A stretch of DNA of 64,000 nt from Bacteroidota bacterium (GCA_025998875.1 AP024675.1:2019549-2083548); one strand, 5' to 3'; shown: positions 1 through 10,333, counted from the first letter of the stretch. Numbers and translations: made by a program. The notes: generated by a model from the letters alone, not told the origin.

Positions 1-2274
1 ATACTGGGGTACGGGGGCGAACCGATCCGGATCCAGCAGTACGCGGAAGGCCTCATACCGCCCCCGGGCGGTAAAGAGCTGTCCGTAGACCTGCAAGCTC
101 AGGTCCCTGCCCAACAGCAGGCTGCCCCGGAGGCTAATGTCCACCTGACGCGTGGTGCGATCGGTGAACGTGCTCAGGTAGTAGCGCCCGTTCTGCACCT
201 GGGGAAAGGCGCTCTGCAGGAGCGAGCGAAAAGCGGCCTCTTCTTCCGCTTCGAAGGCAAGTGGGTAACGGGCTTGGGAGGTTTCGATCCACCAACCCAA
301 GGCGGGATCGTAAACGTAGGTGGCGTTGCGGACCCAGGCCTCTGCCCGATTGGAGCCTCCCAGGGTGAACTCCGGCGATAGCTCCAGGCGGGTGCCCAGG
401 CGCAGGTTCAGGTCCATGCCCACCTCCCAGTCGCGCCGGTTCAGGCGGTCTCCGCCATAAGAGCCGCTGAGCTCCAGTTGCAGGGGACGTCGGGAGTCCG
501 TACGCACCTCGGTGCGCACGTTCCAGCCCATCGGGGGACGATACAGCCCATTACCCCGCGTCTCCCGGTCATCATAGCCCCGGAGAAAATTGGTGAGCCC
601 GAAATTGAGGTTTGTGCTCCAGTAATTCGTAAACTCACCGCTCCAATTCGCATTCAGGTTGCTCCCCAGGGGGGTTCGGGAGAAGTTCCAGGAGTTCCAG
701 AAAAAGGCGCGCATGCTCGCACGCCGGAAGGGCCCGAAAGGCTGGTTGTTGTTAAGCAGATGGCCCAATCCCATGCTCACGTTGATCAGGTCGGCCCGCC
801 GGAGGCGGCCCACGTCGTTGGGATTGAAGTCCGGAGAATACATCCGAAAGCCGGAGAAGAAGGTCCAGATCCCGGCCCGTTTATCGAAGCCCGTATGGAA
901 GGCATATCCGAGGCGTCGTCCGGCGTTTTGCTGGCGGCTGGTGAAGGCCATCTCTCCGGTAAGCTGATAGGTGTTCTGCTGGAACCGGAAATCCCAGTCC
1001 AGCCCTCCCGCTACGTTGTGCCGTGCCGGTGAGCCGTTCTGTCCCCACTCCGCATAGCTGGTGGCCATCAGCCCCACGTAGGCGTTTTGGGGCAATTCCT
1101 GTTTGAGGCGCAGGGCGGTATAGTTATGGGCGGGACGGAATCGCTCGCCTGTTACGGCCTCCAGGAGGCCAAAGGAAAACCCTTTGGCGGACCGTCCCGT
1201 GAGCTTGGCCGCGCCTATGATGGGCGCCCGAGCCCCGATCCGGCGCGTATAGAGCAGTCCGTCCCCCATACCAAAGGTGTAATCGAAAATCTGCACCCCT
1301 TCCAGGAAGAAGGGGCGCCGCTCGGGGAAGAACGTTTCAAACGTGGTCAGGTTGAGCTCTGCCGGATCAGATTCGACCTGTCCGAAATCCGGATTCACCG
1401 TTATATCCAGGAGCACGTTGCTGGCCAGCCCCAGTTTGAGGTCCAGACCGCTATCGTAGCGCAAATCCCCCGGTAGCCGGACCGGTACGGTGGGTTGGGT
1501 CTGGAGCTTGGAGGATACATAGGGCAGGGCCTGTGCGATGCCCCGGGGGGCGATCTGCCGAATGCCGGTCAGTTGGCCGAAGTGGGAGACGTATCCCTGT
1601 ACCGTGCGAGGCACCATAACCCACTCGGAGGTTTCCGCCTTGCGCGGGATCTGGCGCCGGAAGTTGATGCCCCAGGTGTGTGCTTCCAGCTCCGGGAAGC
1701 GGAGCTGGCTGTAGGGGATGCGCATCTCCACGGCCCATCCCCAGTCGTAAACGGCCGCCTGGGCCTCCCAGACGGCGTTCCAACTGCGGTCCATACTGCC
1801 AAAGCCACCGGGCCCGCGTCCCCCGCCCTGGCCGTCGTTGATGATCAGCCCATCGGTCAGGGTGCCGGCGGCATTGATCCCGAACACGTAGGCTGTACGG
1901 CGATCGAAATAGCTGTCGATGGCCACATAAAACCAGTCGGCCTGAATCCAGTCATCCCGCCTGCCTAGGCGGCGCACGATGCGCTGAGGCTCCCGATCGT
2001 ACAGCCAGGCGGCGATGTAAAGATTATTATCGTCGTAGAGCACGCGCACCTCGGTCCTTTCCGTGGCCGGGGCTCCCTCTTGAGGCTCGTACTGAATGAA
2101 GTCACCGGCCGGGGAGGCCTGCTGCCAGACGGGTTCATCCAGGCGCCCGTCTATGCGGGGAGGCTCCAGGACGCGCAGGGCTTCCAGCTGTCGTTTCTCC
2201 GGCAGGTATCGGTTCTGGGCATATCCTGAGGCGCTCAGGACTAGGATGAGGAGGGATACGGTGGTTCGGATCAT
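1..2274 (-). CDS. DUF5916 / CBM9-like outer-membrane protein (C-terminus cut by window edge)
   Basis: This gene reads leftward and stays open to base 1, so only the first 758 codons are visible. A signal peptide occupies about residues 1-19 (MIRTTVSLLILVLSASGYAQ). A carbohydrate-binding family 9-like domain follows at about residues 30-220 (for example PPRIDGRLDEPVWQQA). The hallmark of DUF5916, FFPERRPFFLEG followed by LLYTRRIG, lies near residues 310-340. The rest is rich in alternating hydrophobic and aromatic residues, as expected for an outer-membrane barrel. The ATG at 2274 starts 32 bases downstream of a TACCTTTG -7 box. It diverges from the SusC gene. Family members are common in Bacteroidota and are thought to act at the outer membrane, but no substrate is established. 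No frameshift is seen in the visible part. Confidence 0.85.
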   Translation of the reverse strand, partial: MIRTTVSLLILVLSASGYAQNRYLPEKRQLEALRVLEPPRIDGRLDEPVWQQASPAGDFIQYEPQEGAPATERTEVRVLYDDNNLYIAAWLYDREPQRIVRRLGRRDDWIQADWFYVAIDSYFDRRTAYVFGINAAGTLTDGLIINDGQGGGRGPGGFGSMDRSWNAVWEAQAAVYDWGWAVEMRIPYSQLRFPELEAHTWGINFRRQIPRKAETSEWVMVPRTVQGYVSHFGQLTGIRQIAPRGIAQALPYVSSKLQTQPTVPVRLPGDLRYDSGLDLKLGLASNVLLDITVNPDFGQVESDPAELNLTTFETFFPERRPFFLEGVQIFDYTFGMGDGLLYTRRIGARAPIIGAAKLTGRSAKGFSFGLLEAVTGERFRPAHNYTALRLKQELPQNAYVGLMATSYAEWGQNGSPARHNVAGGLDWDFRFQQNTYQLTGEMAFTSRQQNAGRRLGYAFHTGFDKRAGIWTFFSGFRMYSPDFNPNDVGRLRRADLINVSMGLGHLLNNNQPFGPFRRASMRAFFWNSWNFSRTPLGSNLNANWSGEFTNYWSTNLNFGLTNFLRGYDDRETRGNGLYRPPMGWNVRTEVRTDSRRPLQLELSGSYGGDRLNRRDWEVGMDLNLRLGTRLELSPEFTLGGSNRAEAWVRNATYVYDPALGWWIETSQARYPLAFEAEEEAAFRSLLQSAFPQVQNGRYYLSTFTDRTTRQVDISLRGSLLLGRDLSLQVYGQLFTARGRYEAFRVLLDPDRFAPVPQY

Positions 2275-2305
2275 AACGTTACGCAATGGGTTCGGGCACG
2301 ATACG

Positions 2306-2334
2306 CAAAGGTACGAAAGCCACACGGTATTGAA
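2306..2334 (-). promoter_or_regulatory. Bacteroidota-type promoter for the DUF5916 gene
   Basis: On the minus strand TACCTTTG (2313-2306) matches the -7 consensus TAnnTTTG at every fixed base. TTC (2334-2332) stands where TTG is expected, 18 bases upstream. Transcription would start near 2299, leaving a leader of about 25 bases before the ATG at 2274. The spacing is slightly short and the -33 box is imperfect. On the plus strand of this 280-base gap I see only a poor SusC candidate (TATTTTGG at 2434-2441, no -33 TTG). Confidence 0.55.
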
Positions 2335-2554
2335 CTTTTCAGACCCAAACGGTTTCCCGGAGTTACAACAAAATTGCAGGCCCCCGCTTCTCCCGCGAAC
2401 GGGGAAAATATCTCTGAGGAGTCGTTCTGGGAGTATTTTGGGGTATTTACGGGTGGCAAAAAGGGCGAGCACTCGGCCCTGTCCGCAGCCGGGCTTGAGC
2501 GGTAGATGCCTCTGCCGTTATTATACGCGGCGAGCAGATCGAGGAGGTACCGCT

Positions 2555-5500
2555 ATGGCTGTCTGGATACGGAGTTGGGCGGCGTGCTGGTTGGTGGCGG
2601 CCTGTGCCCTCTCTGCCCAGGCGCAGACGGGTTCGGTCCGGGGTCGCGTAGTCGATGCCTCTACGGGCGAGCCCCTGCCCGGGGTGAACGTGGTCGTCCG
2701 CGGCCTCAGCATCGGGGCGGCCACAGATCTGGACGGACGCTACAGCCTGGAGCGGGTCCCGGTCGGGGAGCAGACGATCGAGGCCCGGTTCGTGGGGTAT
2801 CGGGCCCAGGCGCGCTCGGTGCGCGTGCAGGCTGGGCAGGTCGTTACGCTTGATTTCCGACTGGAGCCGACGGCCTTGGAGCTCGGAGAGATCGTCGTTA
2901 CCGGCGCCGGAGGGCCGGTAGAGAAACGCAAACTGGGCAACACGATCGCGACCATTGATGCGGCCGGGTTGCGTGAGGCGCCGATCAAGTCGTTTTCTGA
3001 TCTCATTCAGGGTCGAGAGCCCGGTCTGATCGCCCTACCCTCGAGCGGCATGACCGGTGAGGGAACGCGTATTCGCATCCGGGGTTCGGCCTCGCTCTCC
3101 CAGAGCAACGAGCCCGTGGTCTACATCGACGGGGTTCGGGTGGACAACGGGGGTGGATGGCCCGGATTTGTCGGCACCGGGGGTGGGGGATCTCCGTCGC
3201 GGCTGGATGACATCAACCCGGAGGCCATTGAGCGCGTCGAGATCCTCAAAGGAGCCGCCGCGGCCACCCTGTACGGCACGGAAGCCTCTCGGGGCGTGAT
3301 TCAGATCTTCACCCGCAAGGGCGTCGTTGGTCCGCCCCGGCTGAGCGTGCAATATCAGCAGGGAGCGCTCTTTCCGATCAAGCGCTTTCCCCCGATCGTG
3401 GGCTTTGCCCGCACACAGGCCATCGCCGATACCATGTCCAAATATTACGGCCGAACGATCCGGCCCTATGAGCTGGTGGCGGACAACTGGCCCAACCGCC
3501 TCTTTGAGACAGGCCGCAGTGCCAGCTTCTCTGCGTCCCTTTCCGGCGGTTCACCCGGGGTGACGTATTTTCTGAACCTGCGCATGCAGGATGAAGACGG
3601 CGTGCTTACGGGCAAAAACCTGCCCTATCCCCCGGGATTCGGGCCCCGGTCGAACGACCTGCTGCGCCGCATTCAGGCCACCTCGACGGTGAACGTCTTT
3701 CCCACCGATCGCTTCCAGATCCGGGCCACAGCCGGTTACACGGACACCCGCTATGAGGTGCCCGATAACAGCAACTCCATTTACGCCCCTCTTTCGCGGG
3801 CCAATTTCAGCCGTCCCGATCTGGTCCGCTACAACAACCCCACCGGGGTGTCGGCCTTCGCCACGGTGCCGGAGGGCTTTCAGATTCAGATATCGCAGAA
3901 TGCCCGCCATTTTAACGGTAGCATCGGGCTCAACTATCGACCCCTGGAGGGACTGACCCTGGATGGCACTTTCGGGGCCGATTACTCGGCCACCTTTTCG
4001 CAGGAGTTCTGGCCCTTCGGGTGGAATATCAACCGGTATTCCGGGGCGGACATCGAAGGGCTGCGCGATGTATCCGACCGCAGCCGCTTGGAGCTGACCT
4101 TGGACGCGAAGGCCTCCTATCGGCGCATGCTGAGCCCCCGGCTGGAGTCCTTTACCATCCTGGGCACGCAGAGTTTTCGCACGCAGACCCTGGTGCGCAG
4201 CGGCCGCGGCCGGCGTTTCCCCGGGCCGGGGTTTGAGGTCACGGGGGCCGGCGCCGAACGCGACGCGGCCGAGTTCTATGAGGAGGTCATCAACGCGGGC
4301 GTTTTCGGACAGCAGCAATTCGGCTGGGCCGATTTCGCTTTTCTGACCATCGGCGGCCGCTATGACGCCAACAGCGCCTTTGGATCGGAGTTCAAGGGGG
4401 TCTTTTACCCGAAGGCCTCGCTTTCCGTGGTGCCTTCGGATGCCGCCTTCTGGAAGCCCATAGGGCCCATTTCTTCGCTGCGCCTCCGGGCCGCGGTGGG
4501 GCAGTCGGGGCTACAACCCGGGGCTTTTGATGCGCTGACCACGTTTGGCGCCCTGGCCTCTAATCGGGGTCCGGGCGTGGTACCCCTAAACCTGGGCAAC
4601 CCGAGGCTCAAGCCGGAGGTCTCCACAGAATGGGAGCTGGGTTTGGATCTGGGCCTGTGGCGGGATCAGCTTTCCCTGCAGAGCACGTACTGGGATCGCA
4701 CCGTGCGCGATGCCCTTATAGCCCGTCAGTTTCCCGTATCTGGGGGGTTTCGGGCCACCCAGCTGGACAATATTGGCAAAACCCGAGCCCGGGGGCTGGA
4801 CCTGTCTCTGAACGCGGTGCTGGGCATCGGGCCGCAGAGCTCGGTCAACTTCTTCGCGACAGCGGCCTATCTCTGGGAGCGCGTCATCTCCCTGGGGGGC
4901 GCGCCCCCGATCAAGGCCGGAGGCAGCTATCCGCGCTACCGCAACTTCGTCATCGAGGGCTACGCCCCGGGAGCGCATTTCGGGCCGAAACTTAGGCCAG
5001 TTCCGGCCGACCGCTACCCGATTGACACGAATCGGGACGGACAGCCCGACAGCCGCCAGGAGCTGCTCGCCTATCTGGGCCGGCTCACCCCCAGCAGCGC
5101 GCGTCTGGATAACCTGAACGCCTTCGTGCTCCTGCTTGACGAGGACGGGGACGGAGATTACCTGGATCATTATCTGGGCAAGCCCCTACCGGACTGGCAG
5201 GGCACGTTCGGCTTTACCCTGACTGTGCGGGGCAACTGGCGCCTGTCCGCCCTTTTCGAGTACCAGGCGGGAAACTTCTACGTCAACAACCTGCTGTATG
5301 CTTTCCGACAGGCCAGCTCCGCCTATCGCAATCTGCCCGCCGTGGCCGAAACGGAGCGGGACTTTATCACCGGCGGGGTAGATCAGACCTATCAACCGCA
5401 GAACAACCCCGAGGTGCGGCTCCGCGCCCTGGAGCGCTGGCTCTATGAGTTCCTGGATCTGTCCCCCTTTGACGGGCTCAATACGATCAAACCGGCCGAT

Positions 5501-5764
5501 TTCCTGCGCTGGCGTGAGTTTTCGATCGCCTATACGGTCCCGTCCCGATGGGTGAGTCGGATCGGGGCGCGCAGCCTTTCCGTTTCCCTGGCCGCGCGCA
5601 ACCTGTGGCTCTGGACGCGATACAACGGGCTGGACCCGGAGGTGAACGTCATCGGACGAGGTTCGGGCGGCAATACGCGGGATGACAACTTCATTCTGGG
5701 CGTCGATTACGCCCTTCCGCCTCTGCCGCGCACGGTGCTCCTGACGGTTCGTATGGGCTTTTAG
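2555..5764 (+). CDS. SusC/RagA-type TonB-linked outer-membrane receptor
   Basis: Predicted 1069-residue receptor that would import a ligand captured by its SusD partner, powered by TonB. A signal peptide covers about residues 1-23 (ending AQA-Q). A carboxypeptidase-regulatory-like domain follows at about 28-110 (GRVVDASTGEPLPGVNVVV). The plug domain spans about 125-255 and ends with the SusC-type motif LYGTEASRGVIQIFTRKG. The remainder is a beta-barrel ending in RMGF with a terminal aromatic residue. Acidic calcium-loop-like stretches (DTNRDGQPDS, DEDGDGDYLD) occur late in the barrel. The start at 2555 is chosen because GAGGAGG lies 7 bases upstream and the signal peptide begins there; the frame is open further upstream. 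The SusD gene follows after 17 bases. The ligand cannot be told from sequence. Confidence 0.93.
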   Translation: MAVWIRSWAACWLVAACALSAQAQTGSVRGRVVDASTGEPLPGVNVVVRGLSIGAATDLDGRYSLERVPVGEQTIEARFVGYRAQARSVRVQAGQVVTLDFRLEPTALELGEIVVTGAGGPVEKRKLGNTIATIDAAGLREAPIKSFSDLIQGREPGLIALPSSGMTGEGTRIRIRGSASLSQSNEPVVYIDGVRVDNGGGWPGFVGTGGGGSPSRLDDINPEAIERVEILKGAAAATLYGTEASRGVIQIFTRKGVVGPPRLSVQYQQGALFPIKRFPPIVGFARTQAIADTMSKYYGRTIRPYELVADNWPNRLFETGRSASFSASLSGGSPGVTYFLNLRMQDEDGVLTGKNLPYPPGFGPRSNDLLRRIQATSTVNVFPTDRFQIRATAGYTDTRYEVPDNSNSIYAPLSRANFSRPDLVRYNNPTGVSAFATVPEGFQIQISQNARHFNGSIGLNYRPLEGLTLDGTFGADYSATFSQEFWPFGWNINRYSGADIEGLRDVSDRSRLELTLDAKASYRRMLSPRLESFTILGTQSFRTQTLVRSGRGRRFPGPGFEVTGAGAERDAAEFYEEVINAGVFGQQQFGWADFAFLTIGGRYDANSAFGSEFKGVFYPKASLSVVPSDAAFWKPIGPISSLRLRAAVGQSGLQPGAFDALTTFGALASNRGPGVVPLNLGNPRLKPEVSTEWELGLDLGLWRDQLSLQSTYWDRTVRDALIARQFPVSGGFRATQLDNIGKTRARGLDLSLNAVLGIGPQSSVNFFATAAYLWERVISLGGAPPIKAGGSYPRYRNFVIEGYAPGAHFGPKLRPVPADRYPIDTNRDGQPDSRQELLAYLGRLTPSSARLDNLNAFVLLLDEDGDGDYLDHYLGKPLPDWQGTFGFTLTVRGNWRLSALFEYQAGNFYVNNLLYAFRQASSAYRNLPAVAETERDFITGGVDQTYQPQNNPEVRLRALERWLYEFLDLSPFDGLNTIKPADFLRWREFSIAYTVPSRWVSRIGARSLSVSLAARNLWLWTRYNGLDPEVNVIGRGSGGNTRDDNFILGVDYALPPLPRTVLLTVRMGF

Positions 5765-5781
5765 TAAGAGGAGAGCAGACG

Positions 5782-7068
5782 ATGCGCACGCGTATATATA
5801 GCGGCCTGTTCGCCCTGGGTCTGCTGGCGGCGGGATGCGACCTGTCGGTCGATAACCCGAACAACCTGCTGGAGCAGGAGCTCGACAACCCCACCGTGGC
5901 CGCCTCCTTGGCCAACGGGGCCGAGGCCACGGTCACGCGGGCTCTGGGCGCCATGTTGGGCCCCTATGCCACGGCTACCGATGAGCTGACTTGGATCGGT
6001 TCCCGTCAGGGATGGCAGGAGCTCGATGAAGGCGGGGTGGAGAACCCACTCAATGAGTTTTCCGATGCCGCCTTTCCCTATGTGGCCGAGGCCCGGTGGA
6101 TGGCCGATGAGGCTATCCGGCGGCTGGAGAAATTCCAAGCCCAGAAACAGCTCACCAACCCGGCCGATCTTATCTGGGCCTATCTGATGGGCGCGATCAT
6201 CTATACGACGGTCGCGGATATGTTCGATGATTTCGTGCTGGGAGATCGCCAGGAGCCCAAGCCACCGGTGGGCAAAGAGAACATGCCCGGGCTGTACGAT
6301 ACGGCCATCGAATACGCCACCAGGGCGCTGGCCCTGGCCCAGCAGATCAACAACCGTGAGCTGCAGAAGGCCGCTTTAGCCCTGAGGGCCCGAGCCCGCT
6401 TCAGCAAGGCCCTCTGGCCCAAAGCGCGCACCCCCGGAGGTCCCAATCCGCTGGTAAGCGATGCGGGGGCCGATCAGGATGCGCAGGCCGCCCTGGCCCT
6501 TATGGGGAACGAGGACTACGCCTTCAAGCTTGTGCTTAGCTCCGCCTCCCCGAACCTGGTCGACGGTAACGTCACCTTCACCTTCAATATCAACAGCCGC
6601 TTTGAACTTCGGGTGGGATCCAGCTACATTGTGCCCACTTCCGATAACCGACGCGTGGCCAGCATCCGGCTCCGGGATCCCATCGACAATGTGCCGGACC
6701 CGAAGCTCAGCGCTGAGGTCAACGCGCTTGTGGCCGGCGGTATCTACGGAACCATTACCGTTGCCTCCGCACGGGAGATGCGCCTGATCCTGGCGGAATC
6801 TGCCCTGGCCAAAGGGGATGAGGCGGGCTTTCGGACGCAGATCAACGCCCTGCGGGCCATGGACCGGCTATCCCCCTATACGGGGCAGATCCCGGCTCTG
6901 GAACTGCTCAAGCATGCCCGGCGGGTCAACCTGTTTCTGCAGGGTCGGCGTCTGGCCGATCATTACCGTTTCGGGGATCGGGCTCCGGAGTGGACGGCCC
7001 GGGCCAAGCCGGGGGTCTTCTTCCCGATTACGATCATCGAGCGTCGCGCCAATCCCTATGTGCGCTGA
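5782..7068 (+). CDS. SusD/RagB-like substrate-binding lipoprotein
   Basis: Predicted 428-residue outer-membrane surface lipoprotein that pairs with the SusC receptor 17 bases upstream. The N-terminus is a lipoprotein signal peptide with lipobox LAAGC (Cys at about residue 20), followed by [10 protein letters not shown], typical of SusD proteins. The helical TPR-like scaffold is visible as repeated Ala/Leu-rich segments (about 45-210). The C-terminal region contains [10 protein letters not shown], resembling the RxxDxxRWG motif of the family. At 428 residues it is shorter than most SusD proteins, which are commonly 450-650. The ligand is unknown. A long hairpin directly after the stop probably ends the transcript. 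Confidence 0.88.
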   Translation: MRTRIYSGLFALGLLAAGCDLSVDNPNNLLEQELDNPTVAASLANGAEATVTRALGAMLGPYATATDELTWIGSRQGWQELDEGGVENPLNEFSDAAFPYVAEARWMADEAIRRLEKFQAQKQLTNPADLIWAYLMGAIIYTTVADMFDDFVLGDRQEPKPPVGKENMPGLYDTAIEYATRALALAQQINNRELQKAALALRARARFSKALWPKARTPGGPNPLVSDAGADQDAQAALALMGNEDYAFKLVLSSASPNLVDGNVTFTFNINSRFELRVGSSYIVPTSDNRRVASIRLRDPIDNVPDPKLSAEVNALVAGGIYGTITVASAREMRLILAESALAKGDEAGFRTQINALRAMDRLSPYTGQIPALELLKHARRVNLFLQGRRLADHYRFGDRAPEWTARAKPGVFFPITIIERRANPYVR

Positions 7069-7069
7069 A

Positions 7070-7110
7070 AGAAGCGCCCCGGGCCTTCCCGGAGGACCCG
7101 GGGCGCTTCT
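7070..7110 (+). terminator. Hairpin after the SusCD operon
   Basis: A perfect 14-bp inverted repeat (7070-7083 with 7097-7110) begins two bases after the SusD stop codon. The loop is 13 bases. It is very stable and G+C-rich, but no T-run follows, so it is not a textbook intrinsic terminator. It may instead protect the mRNA 3' end. Confidence 0.5.
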
Positions 7111-7136
7111 GGGGTTCCCACCCACCCGGAAAGCCG

Positions 7137-7475
7137 ATGATGCTCATATCGTGGGAGGATTTTCAGCAGGTCGATCTCCGAGTCGGGCGCATAGTGCGCG
7201 CCGAACCCTTCCCCGAGGCGCGGAAGCCCGCCTACAGGCTCTGGATTGATTTCGGCCCCGAGCTGGGGGTGAAGACCTCCAGCGCGCAGATTACGGATCT
7301 GTACCGGCCCGAGGAGCTGGTGGGTCGGCTGGTGGTGTGTGTGGTCAACCTGCCCCCCAAACAGATCGGTCCATTTCGATCTGAGTGCTTGCTGACGGGT
7401 TTCCCGGATGAGGCCGGCCGGGTGGTGCTCTGCGTGCCGGAACGGCCTGTTCCTCCGGGAAGTCGCCTCTTTTAA
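7137..7475 (+). CDS. csaA: CsaA-like tRNA-binding-domain protein
   Basis: Small single-domain protein of 112 residues, close to the 110 of Bacillus CsaA. The whole length is an EMAPII/tRNA-binding OB fold: [28 protein letters not shown] near the N-terminus, then VKTSSAQIT and [23 protein letters not shown]. Family members act as chaperones with export-related activity in Bacillus, or bind tRNA. Two ATG codons stand in a row (7137 and 7140). GGAAAG lies 6 bases before the first, a modest ribosome-binding site. It sits alone between the SusD hairpin and a glycosyltransferase gene 76 bases downstream. Confidence 0.85.
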   Translation: MMLISWEDFQQVDLRVGRIVRAEPFPEARKPAYRLWIDFGPELGVKTSSAQITDLYRPEELVGRLVVCVVNLPPKQIGPFRSECLLTGFPDEAGRVVLCVPERPVPPGSRLF

Positions 7476-7551
7476 CCCCGTTGTGCGGTATGCGTGGACC
7501 TATCGCATCTTCGCAGACAAAACAGCGAGGATAGCTGTACGGAGGCTGATC

Positions 7552-8361
7552 GTGTCCGAAAGAGCCGACTCCTCTGTCGGAGGGGTTGCCGTAAAGGAGC
7601 CTCAGCAGGCCGGCAGAGATCCGGATTCCTCTCCCACGGTGCGCATCAGCCTGGTGATCCCGGCCCGGAATGAGGCCGGATATCTGGATCCGCTCCTTGC
7701 GCGTCTGGATCCGGGCTGGCGCCGTCGATGGGGGATCGAAGTGATATTGGTCGATGGGCAGAGCCAGGACGGCACCCCGCAGCGCGCTCGCCCGTATGTG
7801 GATGTGGTGCTCCGGCAGGAGGGACGGGAGCCGATGACCATCGCCGCAGCGCGCAATCTCGGGGCACGCCGGGCACAGGGAAGCGTGCTCTGGTTTCTGA
7901 ATGCGGACGTGCGCCTTCCTGAGGATCTGGACGCCTTTCTCGGGGCCGCTCTGGAGGCGCTGCGCACGCATGAGCTCGTGCTGGTGCCTGTTGCAGTATG
8001 GCCGGAGGAGGCTACCCGGGTCGATCGGTGCCTCATGAGGTTGTTGAACGCCTACTACCGGCTTTGCAATCGTCTGGGCATAGGCAACGGACGCGGAGAG
8101 TGCCACTTTGTACGCCGAGAGGCCTTCGAGGCCGTAGGGGGGTACCGGGATCATCTGATCGCCGGGGAGGATTTCGATCTGTTTCGTCGGCTCCGACGCC
8201 GCGGTCCTATTGCGTGGCTGGGGGAATGGATCGTCTACGAATCCCCCCGGCGCTACCGGCGCTGGGGCTATAGACGCGTGCTGACGCAGTGGGTGTTGAA
8301 CTCCCTGTTTATCCTGCTCCGGGGCCGATCCTTCTCCCAACGCTGGGATCCGGTACGCTGA
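7552..8361 (+). CDS. Family 2 glycosyltransferase
   Basis: Predicted 269-residue GT-A fold glycosyltransferase. After a charged N-terminal tail of about 28 residues the domain opens with ISLVIPARNEAGYLDPLL. The nucleotide-sugar region IEVILVDGQSQDGT follows, then the metal-binding motif in the position of DxD (FLNADVRLPEDL). The acceptor side shows GGYRDHLIAGEDFDLFRRL, containing the ED general-base motif of family 2 enzymes. A weakly hydrophobic segment (VLTQWVLNSLFILL) near the C-terminus may touch the membrane. The GTG start at 7552 is preferred because GGAGG stands 6 bases upstream; the frame is open further back into csaA. Donor and acceptor are unknown. Confidence 0.85.
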   Translation: MSERADSSVGGVAVKEPQQAGRDPDSSPTVRISLVIPARNEAGYLDPLLARLDPGWRRRWGIEVILVDGQSQDGTPQRARPYVDVVLRQEGREPMTIAAARNLGARRAQGSVLWFLNADVRLPEDLDAFLGAALEALRTHELVLVPVAVWPEEATRVDRCLMRLLNAYYRLCNRLGIGNGRGECHFVRREAFEAVGGYRDHLIAGEDFDLFRRLRRRGPIAWLGEWIVYESPRRYRRWGYRRVLTQWVLNSLFILLRGRSFSQRWDPVR

Positions 8362-8464
8362 GCGAGTTGCATGTTGTGAAAAACTAGCCCAACTTTTTTG
8401 ATGGGGAAACGCGGATCATCAGAGCAGCGTTACACGTTCGAACTCAGCGGGGAGTATATCCAGT

Positions 8465-10123
8465 ATGCGGAAACCATGGTTCTGGCTATCGCTCACAGCG
8501 GCTCTCGTACTCGGCGTTTTGCTGGGCGCTCGTATCGCGCCGGTTATTTCCGGAGATAACACTTTTGAGCAACTGCGCAAATTCGAGGCCGCCTTCAGCC
8601 TGATCAAGCGCAATTATGTGGAGGATATCGATTCGGCCCGGCTTATCGAGGGGGCCATTACCGGGATGCTCGAGCAGCTTGATCCGCATTCGGTATACAT
8701 CGACGCGGCCCGCATGCGTTCGGTCCGGGAGAGCTTTGAGGGAAGTTTTGAAGGGATCGGGGTGGAGTTTAACCTGCTTCCGGGCCCGAATGGACGAGAT
8801 ACGATCATCGTCATGTCCGTCATTCCTGGTGGTCCAAGCGACCGGGTTGGTATCCTGGCCGGAGATCGGATCGTGGCCATTGACGACTCCAGCGCCATCG
8901 GATTCAAGCAGGAGGACGTCATCCGCACCCTGCGCGGGCCGAAAGGCACAAAGGTCAAGGTTACCGTGCGGCGTCCTGGTCTGAGCCGCCCGCTGGAATT
9001 CGTCATTGAGCGGGACCGCATTCCCATCTTCACGCTCGATGCGGCCTATATGCTTGATGGCCAGACCGGATACATCCGCATCAATCGTTTTGCGCGCACC
9101 ACGCACCAGGAGTTTGTCGAGGCCCTTCGGGAGCTCAAGGCGCAGGGCATGCAGCGGCTGATCCTGGATCTGCGGGATAACGCGGGGGGATATCTGGATC
9201 AGGCCGTAGAGGTGGCCGATGAGCTTCTTCCGGCGGGTCGACGGATTGTCTACACGCGGGGTCGTCTGCGGCAATTCGAGCAGGAGTTCGTCTCCCGCGG
9301 GGGAGGCTTCTATGAGTCCGGACCGCTGATCGTGCTGGTCAATGAGAACTCCGCCTCCGCTTCTGAGATCGTGGCCGGGGCCGTACAGGACTGGGATCGG
9401 GGGCTGATTGTGGGCAGGCGCACCTTCGGAAAGGGGCTCGTTCAGCAGCAGTACGAGTTGCCTGATGGCTCGGCCATACGGGTTACGATTTCCCGCTACT
9501 ACACCCCGGTTGGCCGGCTCATTCAACGGCCCTACCAGAATGGCAAACAGGCCTATTACGAGGAGATCTACCATCGCGGCAATGCGCTCCTGGATGTGAA
9601 GAGTTTTGCCGAGCACGTGCCGGATTCGCTCAAATTCAAAACGCCCCGGGGGCGTCTTGTCTACGGAGGCGGGGGGATACTTCCGGATTACGTCGTGCCG
9701 CAGGATACAGCGCGGCCTCTGGTGCAGGCCGATGTGCGCAACAGCCTCTCCTATGAGGCGGCGCGTCGGATTGTGGACGAAGAAGGGGGGGAGTTGCGAC
9801 GGCAATTTGAGCGCGACCTGAAGGCCTTCATCGAACGCTTCCAGATCGGCGAGCGCGAGTTGCGTATCTACCGGCAGGTGGCGGCCGAGAAGGGCATTCA
9901 GATCGGCGCGGTAGCCGATGCGGCTCCGGATAGCGGACGTACGCGCTTTACCGAGGCCGAATTTCAGGAAGCGCTCCCCGTGATCCGCACCCGCTTAAAG
10001 GCCTTCATCGCCCGCCAGCTCTGGGGCGTGAAGGCCTGGTATCCCGTGATCCGTCCTCTGGATCGGGACCTCAACGAGGCCATGCGGCTCTGGGACCAGG
10101 CCAGGGCGCTGGCCAGCAATTAA
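8465..10123 (+). CDS. S41-family C-terminal processing protease (CtpA/Prc type)
   Basis: Predicted 552-residue periplasmic serine protease, anchored by an N-terminal membrane segment (about residues 6-27). A helical lead-in with LDPHSVYID (about 75) precedes a PDZ domain at about 90-185 (SVIPGGPSDRVGILAGDRIVAID). The S41 domain follows. Catalytic serine 298 lies in the SASASE motif and catalytic lysine 323 in FGKG. The 25-residue spacing between them is the family value. A helical extension occupies about 410-552. Such enzymes trim or degrade exported proteins from their C-termini. The ATG at 8465 has GGGGAG upstream. No clear promoter was recognised in the 103-base gap before it. Confidence 0.92.
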   Translation: MRKPWFWLSLTAALVLGVLLGARIAPVISGDNTFEQLRKFEAAFSLIKRNYVEDIDSARLIEGAITGMLEQLDPHSVYIDAARMRSVRESFEGSFEGIGVEFNLLPGPNGRDTIIVMSVIPGGPSDRVGILAGDRIVAIDDSSAIGFKQEDVIRTLRGPKGTKVKVTVRRPGLSRPLEFVIERDRIPIFTLDAAYMLDGQTGYIRINRFARTTHQEFVEALRELKAQGMQRLILDLRDNAGGYLDQAVEVADELLPAGRRIVYTRGRLRQFEQEFVSRGGGFYESGPLIVLVNENSASASEIVAGAVQDWDRGLIVGRRTFGKGLVQQQYELPDGSAIRVTISRYYTPVGRLIQRPYQNGKQAYYEEIYHRGNALLDVKSFAEHVPDSLKFKTPRGRLVYGGGGILPDYVVPQDTARPLVQADVRNSLSYEAARRIVDEEGGELRRQFERDLKAFIERFQIGERELRIYRQVAAEKGIQIGAVADAAPDSGRTRFTEAEFQEALPVIRTRLKAFIARQLWGVKAWYPVIRPLDRDLNEAMRLWDQARALASN

Positions 10124-10333
10124 GACCCTGGGGCTGGCCGGAGGTGGGGCATTTGCAACTTTTTGCTTACGACTTTCGGCCCGCGGCCTGAAAGGGGCAA
10201 TCACACAGGTTCTCGGCTTTGGGGATATATAGTGTCACGAACAGGCGAGATCAGGCAACTTTCGTGTGCAAAACAGCCCCGGAAAGCATACTATCCGGAT
10301 GTGTTGCCTCCGGGCGGCGCCGGTGCGTCGGAA

